DNA of 64,000 nt from CAVDWX01 sp963612735 (GTDB lineage: Bacteria; Bacillota_I; Bacilli_A; RFN20; CAG-826). The translations under genes were made by a program, and so were the position numbers. The stretch spans positions 1 to 64,000 of the forward strand of contig CAVDWX010000003.1 of the NCBI GenBank assembly GCA_963612735.1, written 5' to 3'. Every line of letters starts with the position of its first letter. Position 1 is the stretch's first letter. Under the pieces are notes generated by a model. That model saw only the letters and a program-made list of their open reading frames with translations. It searched no databases and had not been told where the DNA came from. This document shows positions 17,878 through 26,392 of the stretch, piece after piece.

Positions 17878-18206
17878 ATTCGGCCCGGACAATTGCTGAC
17901 TTCGGTTAGAGGAAAGTCCATGCTCATACAGGCTGCGATGCTTGTAGTGATTACGCTAACGGAAAAAATAACGTTAGGCATGCAGGAGTGCATGACGGCG
18001 GAAGTTCACCTTCTTTGGGTGGTGAAACTCCTGAAAGTGCCACAGAGACGAGCTCAGACGAAAGAATGAGGTGAAACGCGGTAAACCCCGTAAATGAGAA
18101 ACCCAAATTTGGTAGGGGAAATCAAAAGCAAGAATTGAATTGCGATTGGTAAGTACATCTTAGATAAATAATTGTCCTCGACAAAACATGGCTTATAGGG
18201 TCGATT
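17878..18206 (+). ncRNA. rnpB: RNase P RNA
   Basis: Catalytic RNA that matures tRNA 5' ends. Universally conserved blocks are present: GAGGAAAGTCCATGCTC near the 5' end, GAAAGTGCCACAGAGACGA, GTGAAACGCGGTAAACCCC, GAGAAACCCAAATTTGGTAG, and ACAAAACATGGCTTATAG near the 3' end. P1 pairs 17878-17886 with 18198-18206. Ends are set from that helix and may be off by a few bases. It is shorter than Bacillus rnpB and some peripheral helices seem reduced. Confidence 0.96.
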
Positions 18207-18222
18207 ACTCAAAGGAGAAAAC

Positions 18223-18867
18223 ATGAATCTACCAACAAAAATTACCTTTTCAAGGATTATTGCTATTGTTTTATTGGTCATCGCTTTATTTGTACTGTCT
18301 CTAGTAGATAATTTTCAAACTATCACACTTGGAAATACAGGTATTAATCTTGTTTTCTTAATAATTTTTATTTTCTTTTTACTTGCTAGTTTCACCGATT
18401 ATCTCGATGGACATATTGCTAGAAAATATAACATGGTGACTTCGCTCGGCAAGTTCCTAGACCCAGTTGCGGATAAGTTATTAATTAATTCATTGGTCAT
18501 ATTTTTAATCGCCCCTAGTATATTTGCTTCCTATATTCCAAATGTAGAAAATGTAATGTCATTTAACATGTGGTGTGCCATTTTATTAGTGGCACGAGAT
18601 ATTGTTGTCGATGCTCTTAGATTTATTGCCGCACAGAAGAAAGTTGTTATTGCTGCGAATATCTTTGGAAAGATGAAAACCGTCTTCGAAATGATTGCTG
18701 TATCTGCAGTCTTACTCAATGGTTTTCCATTCAATTATTTTGATGCAAATTTTCCAAAAGGCCTTCATGTCACGGATTTTTTAGTTTATATTGCAACTTT
18801 AATGTCTTTAATTTCAGGCATTATTTATGTTGTTCAAAATAGAAAAGTTTTTATAGAGGAGAAATAA
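18223..18867 (+). CDS. pgsA: PgsA, phosphatidylglycerophosphate synthase
   Basis: Integral membrane enzyme that joins CDP-diacylglycerol and glycerol-3-phosphate to start phosphatidylglycerol synthesis. The 214-aa protein contains the complete CDP-alcohol phosphotransferase motif (DYLDGHIARK, eight residues, GKFLDPVADKL) at about 66-90, and several hydrophobic helices. The SD is AAAGGAG. It begins the pgsA-cinA-recA-rny-ymdB block conserved in Bacillus. Confidence 0.94.
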   Translation: MNLPTKITFSRIIAIVLLVIALFVLSLVDNFQTITLGNTGINLVFLIIFIFFLLASFTDYLDGHIARKYNMVTSLGKFLDPVADKLLINSLVIFLIAPSIFASYIPNVENVMSFNMWCAILLVARDIVVDALRFIAAQKKVVIAANIFGKMKTVFEMIAVSAVLLNGFPFNYFDANFPKGLHVTDFLVYIATLMSLISGIIYVVQNRKVFIEEK

Positions 18868-18868
18868 A

Positions 18869-19345
18869 ATGGATTCCAAACAGATTAATGAATTATTTCG
18901 AAAATATGGTCGCACTCTTGGCTCTGTAGAGTCTTTTACCGGCGGATTATTTGCTTCTGATATTACTCGCACACCAGGCGCCTCACACTTTTACAAAGGT
19001 GGATTAGTGACTTATGCTACAGAAGAAAAGGTACGTTTATTAGGTATCACATATGAAGATATCGATAATTATGGAGTTGTATCTCAAGAAATAGCAGGTC
19101 AAATGGCAGCACATGCTCAAAAATTATTGTCATGTGATTACTGCGTTTCTTTTACCGGGAATGCTGGACCAGAGGCGATGGAAAATAAACCAGTTGGCGA
19201 AGTTTATATCGGAGTCGCCTTTTATCAGACTGTAAAAGTTTTTAAATTTAATTTAGAAGGAAATCGTGAAAAAATTCAGACTAGAGCGGTAGAATTAGCA
19301 TACGAGATACTTTCCATCATTTTAAAAGAGATAGAAAATTCGTAA
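18869..19345 (+). CDS. CinA C-terminal-domain protein, NMN amidohydrolase (PncC-like)
   Basis: The 158-aa protein equals the stand-alone CinA C-terminal domain that deamidates nicotinamide mononucleotide in NAD recycling. Motifs are SVESFTGGLFASDITRTPGA at about 17-36, GGLVTYATEEK, YGVVSQEIAGQMA and VSFTGNAGPE. The N-terminal MoCF-like domain of full CinA is absent. It lies one base after pgsA. In Bacillus cinA also sits directly before recA. Confidence 0.9.
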   Translation: MDSKQINELFRKYGRTLGSVESFTGGLFASDITRTPGASHFYKGGLVTYATEEKVRLLGITYEDIDNYGVVSQEIAGQMAAHAQKLLSCDYCVSFTGNAGPEAMENKPVGEVYIGVAFYQTVKVFKFNLEGNREKIQTRAVELAYEILSIILKEIENS

Positions 19346-19390
19346 AAAATCGTAATTTCTTTCCTATTTATATAATGGAGGATATATTTT

Positions 19391-20386
19391 ATGTCTAAAA
19401 ATGAAAACGATTTAAATTTAGAAGCATTAGATAGTGCTCTAAAAGAAATCCAAAAGATTTATGGCAAGGGTTCTGTCATGCGATTAGGTGATAGACAAGC
19501 CGTTGATGTTGATGTCATTCCTTCAGGTTCATTACTCCTCGATGACGCTCTTGGAGTGGGTGGATATCCTAAGGGAAGAATTATTGAAATCTATGGTCCT
19601 GAATCAAGCGGAAAAACAACCTTAGCCTTACACGCTATTGCGGAATGTCAAAAAAGAGGAGGAAGAGCTGCTTTTGTTGATGCTGAGCATTCAATTGACC
19701 CGATTTACGCTCGAAACTTAGGCGTTGATATCGATGAATTGATACTTTCTCAACCCAATAGTGGGGAAGAAGCACTTGAGATTGTTGAAATGCTCGCTAA
19801 TAGTGGCGCTATCTCTTTAATTATTGTCGATAGCGTTGCAGCTTTAGTCCCACAAGCCGAACTCGACGGCGAAATGGGTGATAATTCCGTGGGATTGCAA
19901 GCAAGATTAATGTCCAAAGCGATGAGAAAACTCGCAGGTATATTAAATAAAAAGGAATGTGCTGTTATCTTTATTAATCAATTAAGAGAAAAAGTTGGCG
20001 TGATGTACGGTAATCCTGAAACAACTTCAGGCGGAAGAGCTTTAAAATTCTATTCTTCCATCAGAATTGATATTCGTCGAACCGAAGCGATTAAATCCGG
20101 AACTGATATTATTGGTAATACATGTCGAATTAAGATTGTTAAAAATAAAGTTGCTCCACCATTTAGACAATGTGAGGTCGATATTATTTATGGGCAAGGC
20201 ATTTCTAAACAAGGTGAGATTCTCGATTTAGCGGTCGAATACGATATTATTCATAAATCTGGTTCTTGGTTTGAATATGATGGAAATAAAATTGCCCAAG
20301 GCCGAGATTCAGCAAAACAATATTTAAAAAATAATCCTGAAGTGACAAATGTCATCCTAGAAAAAATTAAAGAATTAAAGAAATAA
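19391..20386 (+). CDS. recA: RecA recombinase
   Basis: Strand-exchange protein for homologous recombination and repair. At 331 aa it is slightly short at the C terminus. Walker [10 protein letters not shown] is at 69-77, Walker [13 protein letters not shown], loop L1 [10 protein letters not shown] and loop L2 with [14 protein letters not shown]. The SD is GGAGG. No clear SOS box was found in the 45-base upstream gap. It ends in a strong terminator. Confidence 0.97.
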   Translation: MSKNENDLNLEALDSALKEIQKIYGKGSVMRLGDRQAVDVDVIPSGSLLLDDALGVGGYPKGRIIEIYGPESSGKTTLALHAIAECQKRGGRAAFVDAEHSIDPIYARNLGVDIDELILSQPNSGEEALEIVEMLANSGAISLIIVDSVAALVPQAELDGEMGDNSVGLQARLMSKAMRKLAGILNKKECAVIFINQLREKVGVMYGNPETTSGGRALKFYSSIRIDIRRTEAIKSGTDIIGNTCRIKIVKNKVAPPFRQCEVDIIYGQGISKQGEILDLAVEYDIIHKSGSWFEYDGNKIAQGRDSAKQYLKNNPEVTNVILEKIKELKK

Positions 20387-20399
20387 TCGAATAATTTTT

Positions 20400-20439
20400 A
20401 GGAAGTCATGGTTTAAAAAATGCCGGCTTCCTTTTTTTA
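20400..20439 (+). terminator. Terminator of recA
   Basis: AGGAAGTC (20400-20407) pairs with GGCTTCCT (20425-20432), with a further CC/GG extension, and is followed by seven or more T. Confidence 0.85.
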
Positions 20440-20473
20440 TATTCTTTTTTATCCATAAGGAGTAAATTTTCCA

Positions 20474-20503
20474 TTTTAAAATTATATTTTATCAACGTAT
20501 AAT
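20474..20503 (+). promoter_or_regulatory. Promoter upstream of the rny leader
   Basis: A perfect TATAAT (20498-20503) with a weak TTTTAA 18 bp upstream. The predicted start falls at the first base pairs of a structured leader. TATAAT-like sequences nearer to rny (around 20577-20584) could be secondary promoters. Confidence 0.45.
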
Positions 20504-20507
20504 ATTT

Positions 20508-20572
20508 AAGTATCCAACGGGGTACTTACCTATATATTCTCAGTTGAGAACTTATTCATCAGGCCTTGCCTG
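20508..20572 (+). ncRNA. Structured leader or small RNA with three hairpins, upstream of rny
   Basis: Three stem-loops lie within 65 bases: an 8-9 bp stem 20508-20515 with 20520-20527 and an AACG loop; TTCTC (20537-20541) with GAGAA (20546-20550); and CAGGC (20560-20564) with GCCTG (20568-20572). A TATAAT sits five bases upstream of the first. I cannot match it to a known riboswitch family. It may be a regulatory leader of rny or an independent small RNA; no T-run follows the third stem. Confidence 0.5.
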
Positions 20573-20669
20573 TTATATATATAATGAAAACACTATCGTG
20601 AATCATTTTTAGGTAAAATTCATTTTCATAACGATTTTGTTATGATTTGCTAGTGAAAGGAAAAATACC

Positions 20670-22241
20670 ATGGTTTTATCATCAAATTTTATGTCCGTAG
20701 GTTTTCCTATCATCATGTTGGTGGTCGGATTACTTATTGGCAGTGGATTAATTTATTTTGTCCCATTTTTTAAAAAACAAAGAGCGAATAAAAATGCTAA
20801 AAAGATTATTCGTGATGCTGAAATTCGCGCTGAGCACATCACTAAAAACGCCCAATTAGATGGCAAACAAATTGTCTTTGAAATGCAAACTAAAGCTGAC
20901 AAAGAAATCAAAGAAAGAAAAGCTGAAATTACTGTTTTAGAAAATAAGTTACTCGCTAGAGAACAAAATATTGATCGACGTGATGCGGCACTCACACAAA
21001 AAGAAAATCTTCTCGATGAAAAGAATGATTTGCTCAATCGTCGCCTTAAAGAATTAGAAAAGAAAGAAGAAGTCTTGCAACAAAAGATTGATAGTATTAT
21101 CGAAGAACTTCAACATGTGGCTCAAATGACCATTCAAGAAGCTCGAGATGAATTATTTGCGCGTGTTGAATCTAAATTATCTCGCGAAATCGCTACATTC
21201 ATTAAAAATAAAGAAGATGAGGCACGTGAAACCGCTAATGAACATGCTCAAGAATTATTATCATTAGCTATCTCTCGTTATGCCCAAGAAGTTACTACTG
21301 AACATACTGTTTCAGTTGTTTCTCTTCCTAATGATGAAATGAAGGGTCGTATCATCGGCCGTGAAGGTAGAAATATTCGCACTATTGAACAATTATTAGG
21401 AGTTGATTTAATTATCGATGATACTCCAGAAGTTATTACAGTTTCTTGTTTTGATCCAATTAGAAGAGAAGTGGCTCGTTTAACATTAGAAGCTTTAATT
21501 AAAGATGGCCGTATTCAACCTGGAAGAATTGAAGAAATTGTTGAAAAATGTCGTAATGAAGTTAATGAAACCATTCATAAGACAGGTCAAGAAGTTGCCT
21601 TTAAATTAGGCCTTCCCCGTATTAATAAAGAATTATTAGATTATGTCGGTCGATTAAGATATCGTACCTCATATGGTCAAAACGCTTTAGACCATTCTGT
21701 TGAAGTCGCCTATTTAGCGGGCGCTATGGCAGCGGAATTAGGTTTAGATCAAAATCTTGCTCGTCGCGCTGGCTTATTACATGATATTGGTAAAGCTGCG
21801 GACTTTGAAATTGAAGGTTCACACGTTGAAATTGGTGCTCGTTTAGCTAAAAAATACGGCGAACCAGAAGTAGTTATTAACGCGATTGAATCTCATCATG
21901 GTGATACCGATGCAAAATTTATCATTTCCACTTTAGTGCAAGCCGCGGACACTCTTTCAGCCGCTAGACCTGGAGCCAGAAGTGAAATTTTAGAAAATTA
22001 CATCAAACGTTTAGAGCAGCTTGAAGAAATCTGCAAATCATATGACGGAGTTTATCAATCATATGCTTTACAATCTGGACGTGAACTTCGCGTTATGGTT
22101 ATCCCTGAAAAGATCGATGATATTGGTGCATTTAAATTAGCGCATGATATTAAAGAAAGAATTGAAAATGAAATGACCTATCCTGGTCAAATTAAAGTTT
22201 CAGTCATTCGTGAATATCGCGCAGTTGAAACCGCTAAATAA
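20670..22241 (+). CDS. rny: RNase Y, endoribonuclease
   Basis: Membrane-anchored endonuclease that starts mRNA decay and processing in Firmicutes. The 523-aa layout is complete: N-terminal membrane helix (about 8-30), long charged coiled coil (35-200), KH domain with [17 protein letters not shown] at about 225-241, HD domain with [20 protein letters not shown], and the conserved end [12 protein letters not shown]. The 280-base upstream gap holds a structured leader. Confidence 0.97.
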   Translation: MVLSSNFMSVGFPIIMLVVGLLIGSGLIYFVPFFKKQRANKNAKKIIRDAEIRAEHITKNAQLDGKQIVFEMQTKADKEIKERKAEITVLENKLLAREQNIDRRDAALTQKENLLDEKNDLLNRRLKELEKKEEVLQQKIDSIIEELQHVAQMTIQEARDELFARVESKLSREIATFIKNKEDEARETANEHAQELLSLAISRYAQEVTTEHTVSVVSLPNDEMKGRIIGREGRNIRTIEQLLGVDLIIDDTPEVITVSCFDPIRREVARLTLEALIKDGRIQPGRIEEIVEKCRNEVNETIHKTGQEVAFKLGLPRINKELLDYVGRLRYRTSYGQNALDHSVEVAYLAGAMAAELGLDQNLARRAGLLHDIGKAADFEIEGSHVEIGARLAKKYGEPEVVINAIESHHGDTDAKFIISTLVQAADTLSAARPGARSEILENYIKRLEQLEEICKSYDGVYQSYALQSGRELRVMVIPEKIDDIGAFKLAHDIKERIENEMTYPGQIKVSVIREYRAVETAK

Positions 22242-22253
22242 TGGAGCTTCATT

Positions 22254-23036
22254 TTGAACATCTTATTTATTGGTGACATAGTTGGTGCAATTGGAAGAAG
22301 GATAGTGAAAGAAAAGCTTCCTTCTTTTATTGATAAATATAATATTGATTTTGTCATCGCTAATGGAGAAAATGTGACACATGGCAAAGGATTAGTTAAA
22401 TATCATTATGATGAACTTGTTAATGATGGCATTGATGTTATTACTTTAGGAAATCATTACAATTCTAAAAATGAATTAGCTAGATATATCGATGGGGTTG
22501 ATCGACTTATTCGCCCCGCTAATTTGCTTGATGATTATCCTGGAGAAGGAACAGGGGTATTCGAAGTCGATGGTATTACAGTAAGAGTTACTAATCTTCT
22601 AGGCAGTGCATTTATGAATGAAAATGTTCAAAATCCATATCAAACTCTCCTTGAAATTATCGAAAATGAAGAAAAAACCAATATTCACATTGTTGATTTT
22701 CATGGTGAAGCAACTGGTGAAAAATTGTCATTAGCTTATGCTGTCGATGGTTTAGTGAGTGCTGTATTAGGAACCCATACGCATGTACAAACTAAAGATG
22801 CTAAAATATTAGAGCAAGGAACTGCTTTTATTTCTGATGTTGGTATGTGTGGATTTAAAGATGGTATCCTTGGCTTTAGTAAAGAAACAGTAGTGGGAAA
22901 ACTCATGTATGGTCGTAGTGGCAAATTTGATTTGCCCACTGAAGGCAAAGGATTATTCTCCGCTGTCGTATTAAAAATAAACGACATCAGTGGTAAGGCT
23001 GAAGAAATATTCCCCATTTATTATCAAGAGGATTAA
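22254..23036 (+). CDS. ymdB: YmdB-like metallophosphoesterase
   Basis: The 260-aa protein matches the YmdB family (calcineurin-like, reported as a 2',3'-cyclic nucleotide phosphodiesterase in Bacillus). Metal-binding motifs GDIVGAIGRR, NGENVTHGKG, TLGNHYNSK, VDFHGEATGEK and LGTHTHVQTKDA are all present. The start is TTG at 22254 with GGAG seven bases upstream. It follows rny as in Bacillus, consistent with a shared RNA-related role. Confidence 0.92.
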   Translation: MNILFIGDIVGAIGRRIVKEKLPSFIDKYNIDFVIANGENVTHGKGLVKYHYDELVNDGIDVITLGNHYNSKNELARYIDGVDRLIRPANLLDDYPGEGTGVFEVDGITVRVTNLLGSAFMNENVQNPYQTLLEIIENEEKTNIHIVDFHGEATGEKLSLAYAVDGLVSAVLGTHTHVQTKDAKILEQGTAFISDVGMCGFKDGILGFSKETVVGKLMYGRSGKFDLPTEGKGLFSAVVLKINDISGKAEEIFPIYYQED

Positions 23037-23038
23037 TT

Positions 23039-24745
23039 ATGAAGACTAGATTTATTAATATCCCTGACCTTAAAAAAGCGATGAATCGTCAAAAAGAAGA
23101 TACGGTTGTTATTTCTTCTATGCTTAATAATGTAGATGAGCTTTTGTCCTTATTAGATGGCAAAAAATATTATATTCATACTTTTGGCTGTCAAGCTAAT
23201 GTTAGAGACGAAGAAACCTTAAAAGGTATGCTTGAAAAAATTGGAATGAATGAAACATCTGATTCTTCTCTTGCTTCTATCATAATTATTAATACCTGCG
23301 CTGTAAGAGAAAACGCTGAAGACAAAGTATATGGTGAAGTTGGTAATTTAAAAGCCTTACGAAAGAAAAATAAAGATCTCATTTTAGCAATATGTGGATG
23401 CATGGTCGAACAACCAGAAATATTAGATAGAATTATTAAAACGTTCCCAGAAGTAAATTTATTATTTGGCACTCACGAAATTCCTCATCTTTATGATTTG
23501 ATTTCTATTTGTTTTAAAAGCAAAGAAAGAATCGTGGCTATTGAAAGTAAACAAGGTGAGGTTTATGAAAATCTTCCCGCTAAAAGAAATAATGAATTTA
23601 AAGCATACGTCAATATTATTTATGGGTGTGATAAATTTTGTACATATTGTATTGTCCCTTATACAAGAGGCAAAGAAAGAAGCCGCACATTTAATGATAT
23701 ATTAGATGAAGTTAGAGAATTAAAAAAACAAGGTTATCAAGAGATTACTTTCCTTGGCCAAAACGTTAATGCTTATGGTAAAGATTTAAATGAAGGTTAT
23801 GACTTTGCGGATTTATTAGAAGCTGCAGCGAAAATGGGTATCCCTCGTATTCGCTTTACAACATCTCATCCTTGGGATTTTACTTCAAAAATGATAGATG
23901 TTATTGCTAAATACGATAACATCATGAACTTTATCCATCTTCCCGTACAATCTGGCAACAATGAAATACTAAGAAAAATGGGACGAAGATACACTAGAGA
24001 AGACTACTTGAAATTAGTTAAAGAAATGCGCTCTAAGATTCCTAATTTAATGCTCTCCACTGATATTATTGTTGGCTTTCCAAATGAAACTGAAGAACAA
24101 TTTTTAGATACTCTCTCACTTGTTGATGAAGTGAAATATGATTCCGCTTTTACTTTTATATATTCTCCTAGAAAAGGAACACCAGCGGCCAAGATGATAG
24201 ATAATGTTGACTATTCTCTTAAACAAGAAAGATTTCAAAGGCTAGTTAAACATTTAGAAGTTTCAATAAGCGAAGCATCTGATAAAATGGTCGATAATTA
24301 CTATCTTATTTTAGTGGATGGCTTTTCAAAAAATAATAAGGAAATGCTTTCTGGATATACTGAAAATAATAAATTAGTTCATTTTAAAGGTGATGAATCA
24401 TTAATTGGGAAAATTGTTCTTGTGAAGATTATTGAATCTCATACTTATTCTTTAATCGGAGAATTGGTGACTGACCCGATTATTCTTAAAACTTATGAAT
24501 TAAAAAAAGAATTATTTAATGATCCCACTATTAAAGAATATTTTGCTATAAAACATACATATGAAGATAGTTCCCATCTATCGGAATTAAGAAAAGAAAT
24601 TGCTCAACTTAAAAATGAAGCTAAACTCGATTTATGGAGAATTAAATTAGATGAATATAATAATGACCCACTAGTGGTCAATTATAATAATGCCAAGGAT
24701 AACGTAAAGGAAATATTAGAAACTATCAAAAATATCATTGATTAA
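23039..24745 (+). CDS. miaB: MiaB, tRNA-2-methylthio-N6-dimethylallyladenosine synthase, with C-terminal YlbF/YmcA-like extension
   Basis: Radical-SAM methylthiotransferase acting on i6A37 of tRNA. UPF0004 domain: HTFGCQANVRDEE, NTCAVRENAEDKVYG and ICGCMVEQPE hold three cluster cysteines. Radical SAM motif: YGCDKFCTYCIVPYTRGKE. A TRAM domain ends near residue 477. About 90 more residues (478-568) form an extra charged helical region, unlike ordinary MiaB. Its pattern (DPTIKEYFAIKHTYEDSSHL, then DPLVVNYNNAKDNVKEILET) resembles Com_YlbF proteins. In Bacillus the separate ymcA gene directly follows the miaB gene, so this looks like a fusion. MiaA, which makes the substrate, is next. Confidence 0.93.
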   Translation: MKTRFINIPDLKKAMNRQKEDTVVISSMLNNVDELLSLLDGKKYYIHTFGCQANVRDEETLKGMLEKIGMNETSDSSLASIIIINTCAVRENAEDKVYGEVGNLKALRKKNKDLILAICGCMVEQPEILDRIIKTFPEVNLLFGTHEIPHLYDLISICFKSKERIVAIESKQGEVYENLPAKRNNEFKAYVNIIYGCDKFCTYCIVPYTRGKERSRTFNDILDEVRELKKQGYQEITFLGQNVNAYGKDLNEGYDFADLLEAAAKMGIPRIRFTTSHPWDFTSKMIDVIAKYDNIMNFIHLPVQSGNNEILRKMGRRYTREDYLKLVKEMRSKIPNLMLSTDIIVGFPNETEEQFLDTLSLVDEVKYDSAFTFIYSPRKGTPAAKMIDNVDYSLKQERFQRLVKHLEVSISEASDKMVDNYYLILVDGFSKNNKEMLSGYTENNKLVHFKGDESLIGKIVLVKIIESHTYSLIGELVTDPIILKTYELKKELFNDPTIKEYFAIKHTYEDSSHLSELRKEIAQLKNEAKLDLWRIKLDEYNNDPLVVNYNNAKDNVKEILETIKNIID

Positions 24746-24765
24746 TATGATGATATTATAGAAAT

Positions 24766-25647
24766 ATGATATATGTAATTGTCGGTCCAACTGCTTCAAA
24801 TAAAACAAAAGTGGCAATTGAAATAGCGAATCGCTTAAATGCTCCTATCATCAACGCTGATGCTTTTCAAATTTATAAAGATATGAATATTGGGACTGCT
24901 AAAATTAGTAAAGATGATCCTAATTATAATAAGCATTATTTATTAGATTTACTGACTCCAGATCAAACTTTTTCCGTTAAAGAATATCAATCTATATTTC
25001 GTAAAACATTAAATGATTTATTAATTATATATAAAGATATTGTTATTTGTGGTGGTACGGGTCTATATATTAAGGCTTCTTTATACGATTATGAATTTTT
25101 AGATGAAGATGAAAACACTGATTATGGATTAGATAAATTAAGTAATGAAGAACTTTATAATGAACTAGTTTTATTGGATAAGAAGGCTAGTGAAACAATA
25201 CATCTAAACAATCGTAAAAGATTAATACGAGCTTTAACATTAATTAAAAATAACAATGTTAAAAAGAGTGATTTAATAAATATTCAAACACACGAATTAA
25301 TTTATAATAAAGATATCATTAGATTCTTATTTATTAACCCACCAAGAGAATTATTATATGAAAATATTAATAAGCGTGTTGAACATATGTTTAATCTTGG
25401 TCTAGTCGAAGAAGTGAAAAATCTTTTAAATAAATATAATCTATCGCTTACCGCTCGACAAGCTATTGGATATAAAGAAGTGATTGATTATTTAAATGGT
25501 TTGCTTTCTTTAGATGAATGTAAAGAACTCGTTAAAAAGAGAACAAGAAACTACGCTAAAAGGCAAATTACATTTTTTAAAAATCAATTTAAATGTGAGA
25601 CTTTTGATGACTTTAATCAATTATTGAAGGAGATTTTTCATGAATAA
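24766..25647 (+). CDS. miaA: MiaA, tRNA dimethylallyltransferase
   Basis: Adds the dimethylallyl group to A37 of tRNAs, providing the substrate for MiaB. The 293-aa protein has the P-loop VGPTASNKTKVAIEIA (usual Gly-Lys-Thr appears as NKT), DAFQIYKDMNIGTAK, HYLLDLLTPDQTFSV and CGGTGLYIKASLYDY. The end, TRNYAKRQITFFKN, is characteristic. No strong SD is visible at the start. It overlaps the next gene by eight bases. Confidence 0.94.
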   Translation: MIYVIVGPTASNKTKVAIEIANRLNAPIINADAFQIYKDMNIGTAKISKDDPNYNKHYLLDLLTPDQTFSVKEYQSIFRKTLNDLLIIYKDIVICGGTGLYIKASLYDYEFLDEDENTDYGLDKLSNEELYNELVLLDKKASETIHLNNRKRLIRALTLIKNNNVKKSDLINIQTHELIYNKDIIRFLFINPPRELLYENINKRVEHMFNLGLVEEVKNLLNKYNLSLTARQAIGYKEVIDYLNGLLSLDECKELVKKRTRNYAKRQITFFKNQFKCETFDDFNQLLKEIFHE

Positions 25648-26388
25648 AGAAAGATTTACTCGTTCGATAGGTTTAATCGGTGAAGATGTATTTTCTTCTT
25701 TTAAAGATAAAACCATTTGTATTATTGGATTAGGCGGAGTAGGTGGAACAGCTTTTGAGTCTTTGCTTAGAACTGGTTTTACTAATTTTATTTTAATTGA
25801 TATGGATGTTGTCTCTGAATCTAATCTTAATCGTCAGTTACTTTATACTACTTTTGATATTGGAAATTCAAAGGTTGAAGCCGCTAAAAAACGGGCTTTA
25901 GTTATAAATGAAGAAGCGAATATCATCGTTTTAAAAAATAAAATTGATTTAGCAGTTGGTGGGGTTAGTTTACCTGAAGTTANNNNNNNNNNTTAAAAAA
26001 TAAAATTGATTATGAATCCATTCATGAATTAGAAAAATATAAAATTGATTTTATCGTGGATGCGATTGATAACCTAGAAGGTAAAATTGCTATTAGTGAA
26101 TATGCTTTATGTCATAATATTGCTCATCTTGTTTCTTTAGGCATGGCAAATAGATTTAATCCATGTGATGTTTATATTACAAGATTAGACAAAACTACAA
26201 ATGATCCTCTTGCTAAGAAATTTAGGCATCTTTTAAAAAATAAAAATATTGCAACAAATTCTATTAATGTCGTTTGTTCTAAAGAATTACCTTTATCGTT
26301 TAATGGTAAGCTAAATTCAATAATGACTGTCCCTTCTAGTGCTGGACTAGCTATTTCTTATTACGTTATTAATTATTTTAGGGGGTAA
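25640..26388 (+). CDS. tcdA: ThiF/TcdA-family tRNA threonylcarbamoyladenosine dehydratase, interrupted by an assembly gap
   Basis: E1-like enzyme that cyclises t6A37 to ct6A in tRNA. The N-terminal half has RFTRSIGLIGED, the nucleotide loop IIGLGGVGGTAFESLLRTG, and DMDVVSESNLNRQLLYTTFD. After ten N the second half continues with VDAIDNLEGKIAISEYA and TVPSSAGLAISYYVINYF. The 19 bases at 25931-25949 recur at 25993-26011 in the same frame. Collapsing the two copies would give one intact ORF of about 228 aa reading LKNKIDYESIHELEKYK, so the break is most likely an assembly artefact. It follows two other A37-modification genes. Confidence 0.82.
25983..25992. other. Scaffold gap (10 N)
   Basis: Ten undetermined bases inside the TcdA-like gene. 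The repeat of 19 bases on the two sides suggests that the contig ends actually overlap and that 25950-25982 is spurious or strain-variant sequence. Confidence 0.95.
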
Positions 26389-26392
26389 ACCT

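Noticed and set aside
19371..19376. TATAAT before recA as a promoter
   Set aside because: It lies only one base before the SD, so the resulting transcript would lack the SD; also no suitable -35.
21211..21226. Partial parS-like sequence GCACGTGAAACC within rny
   Set aside because: It matches only about 12 of 16 bases of parS, on one half, and lies within a coding region far from parAB. Chance is likely.
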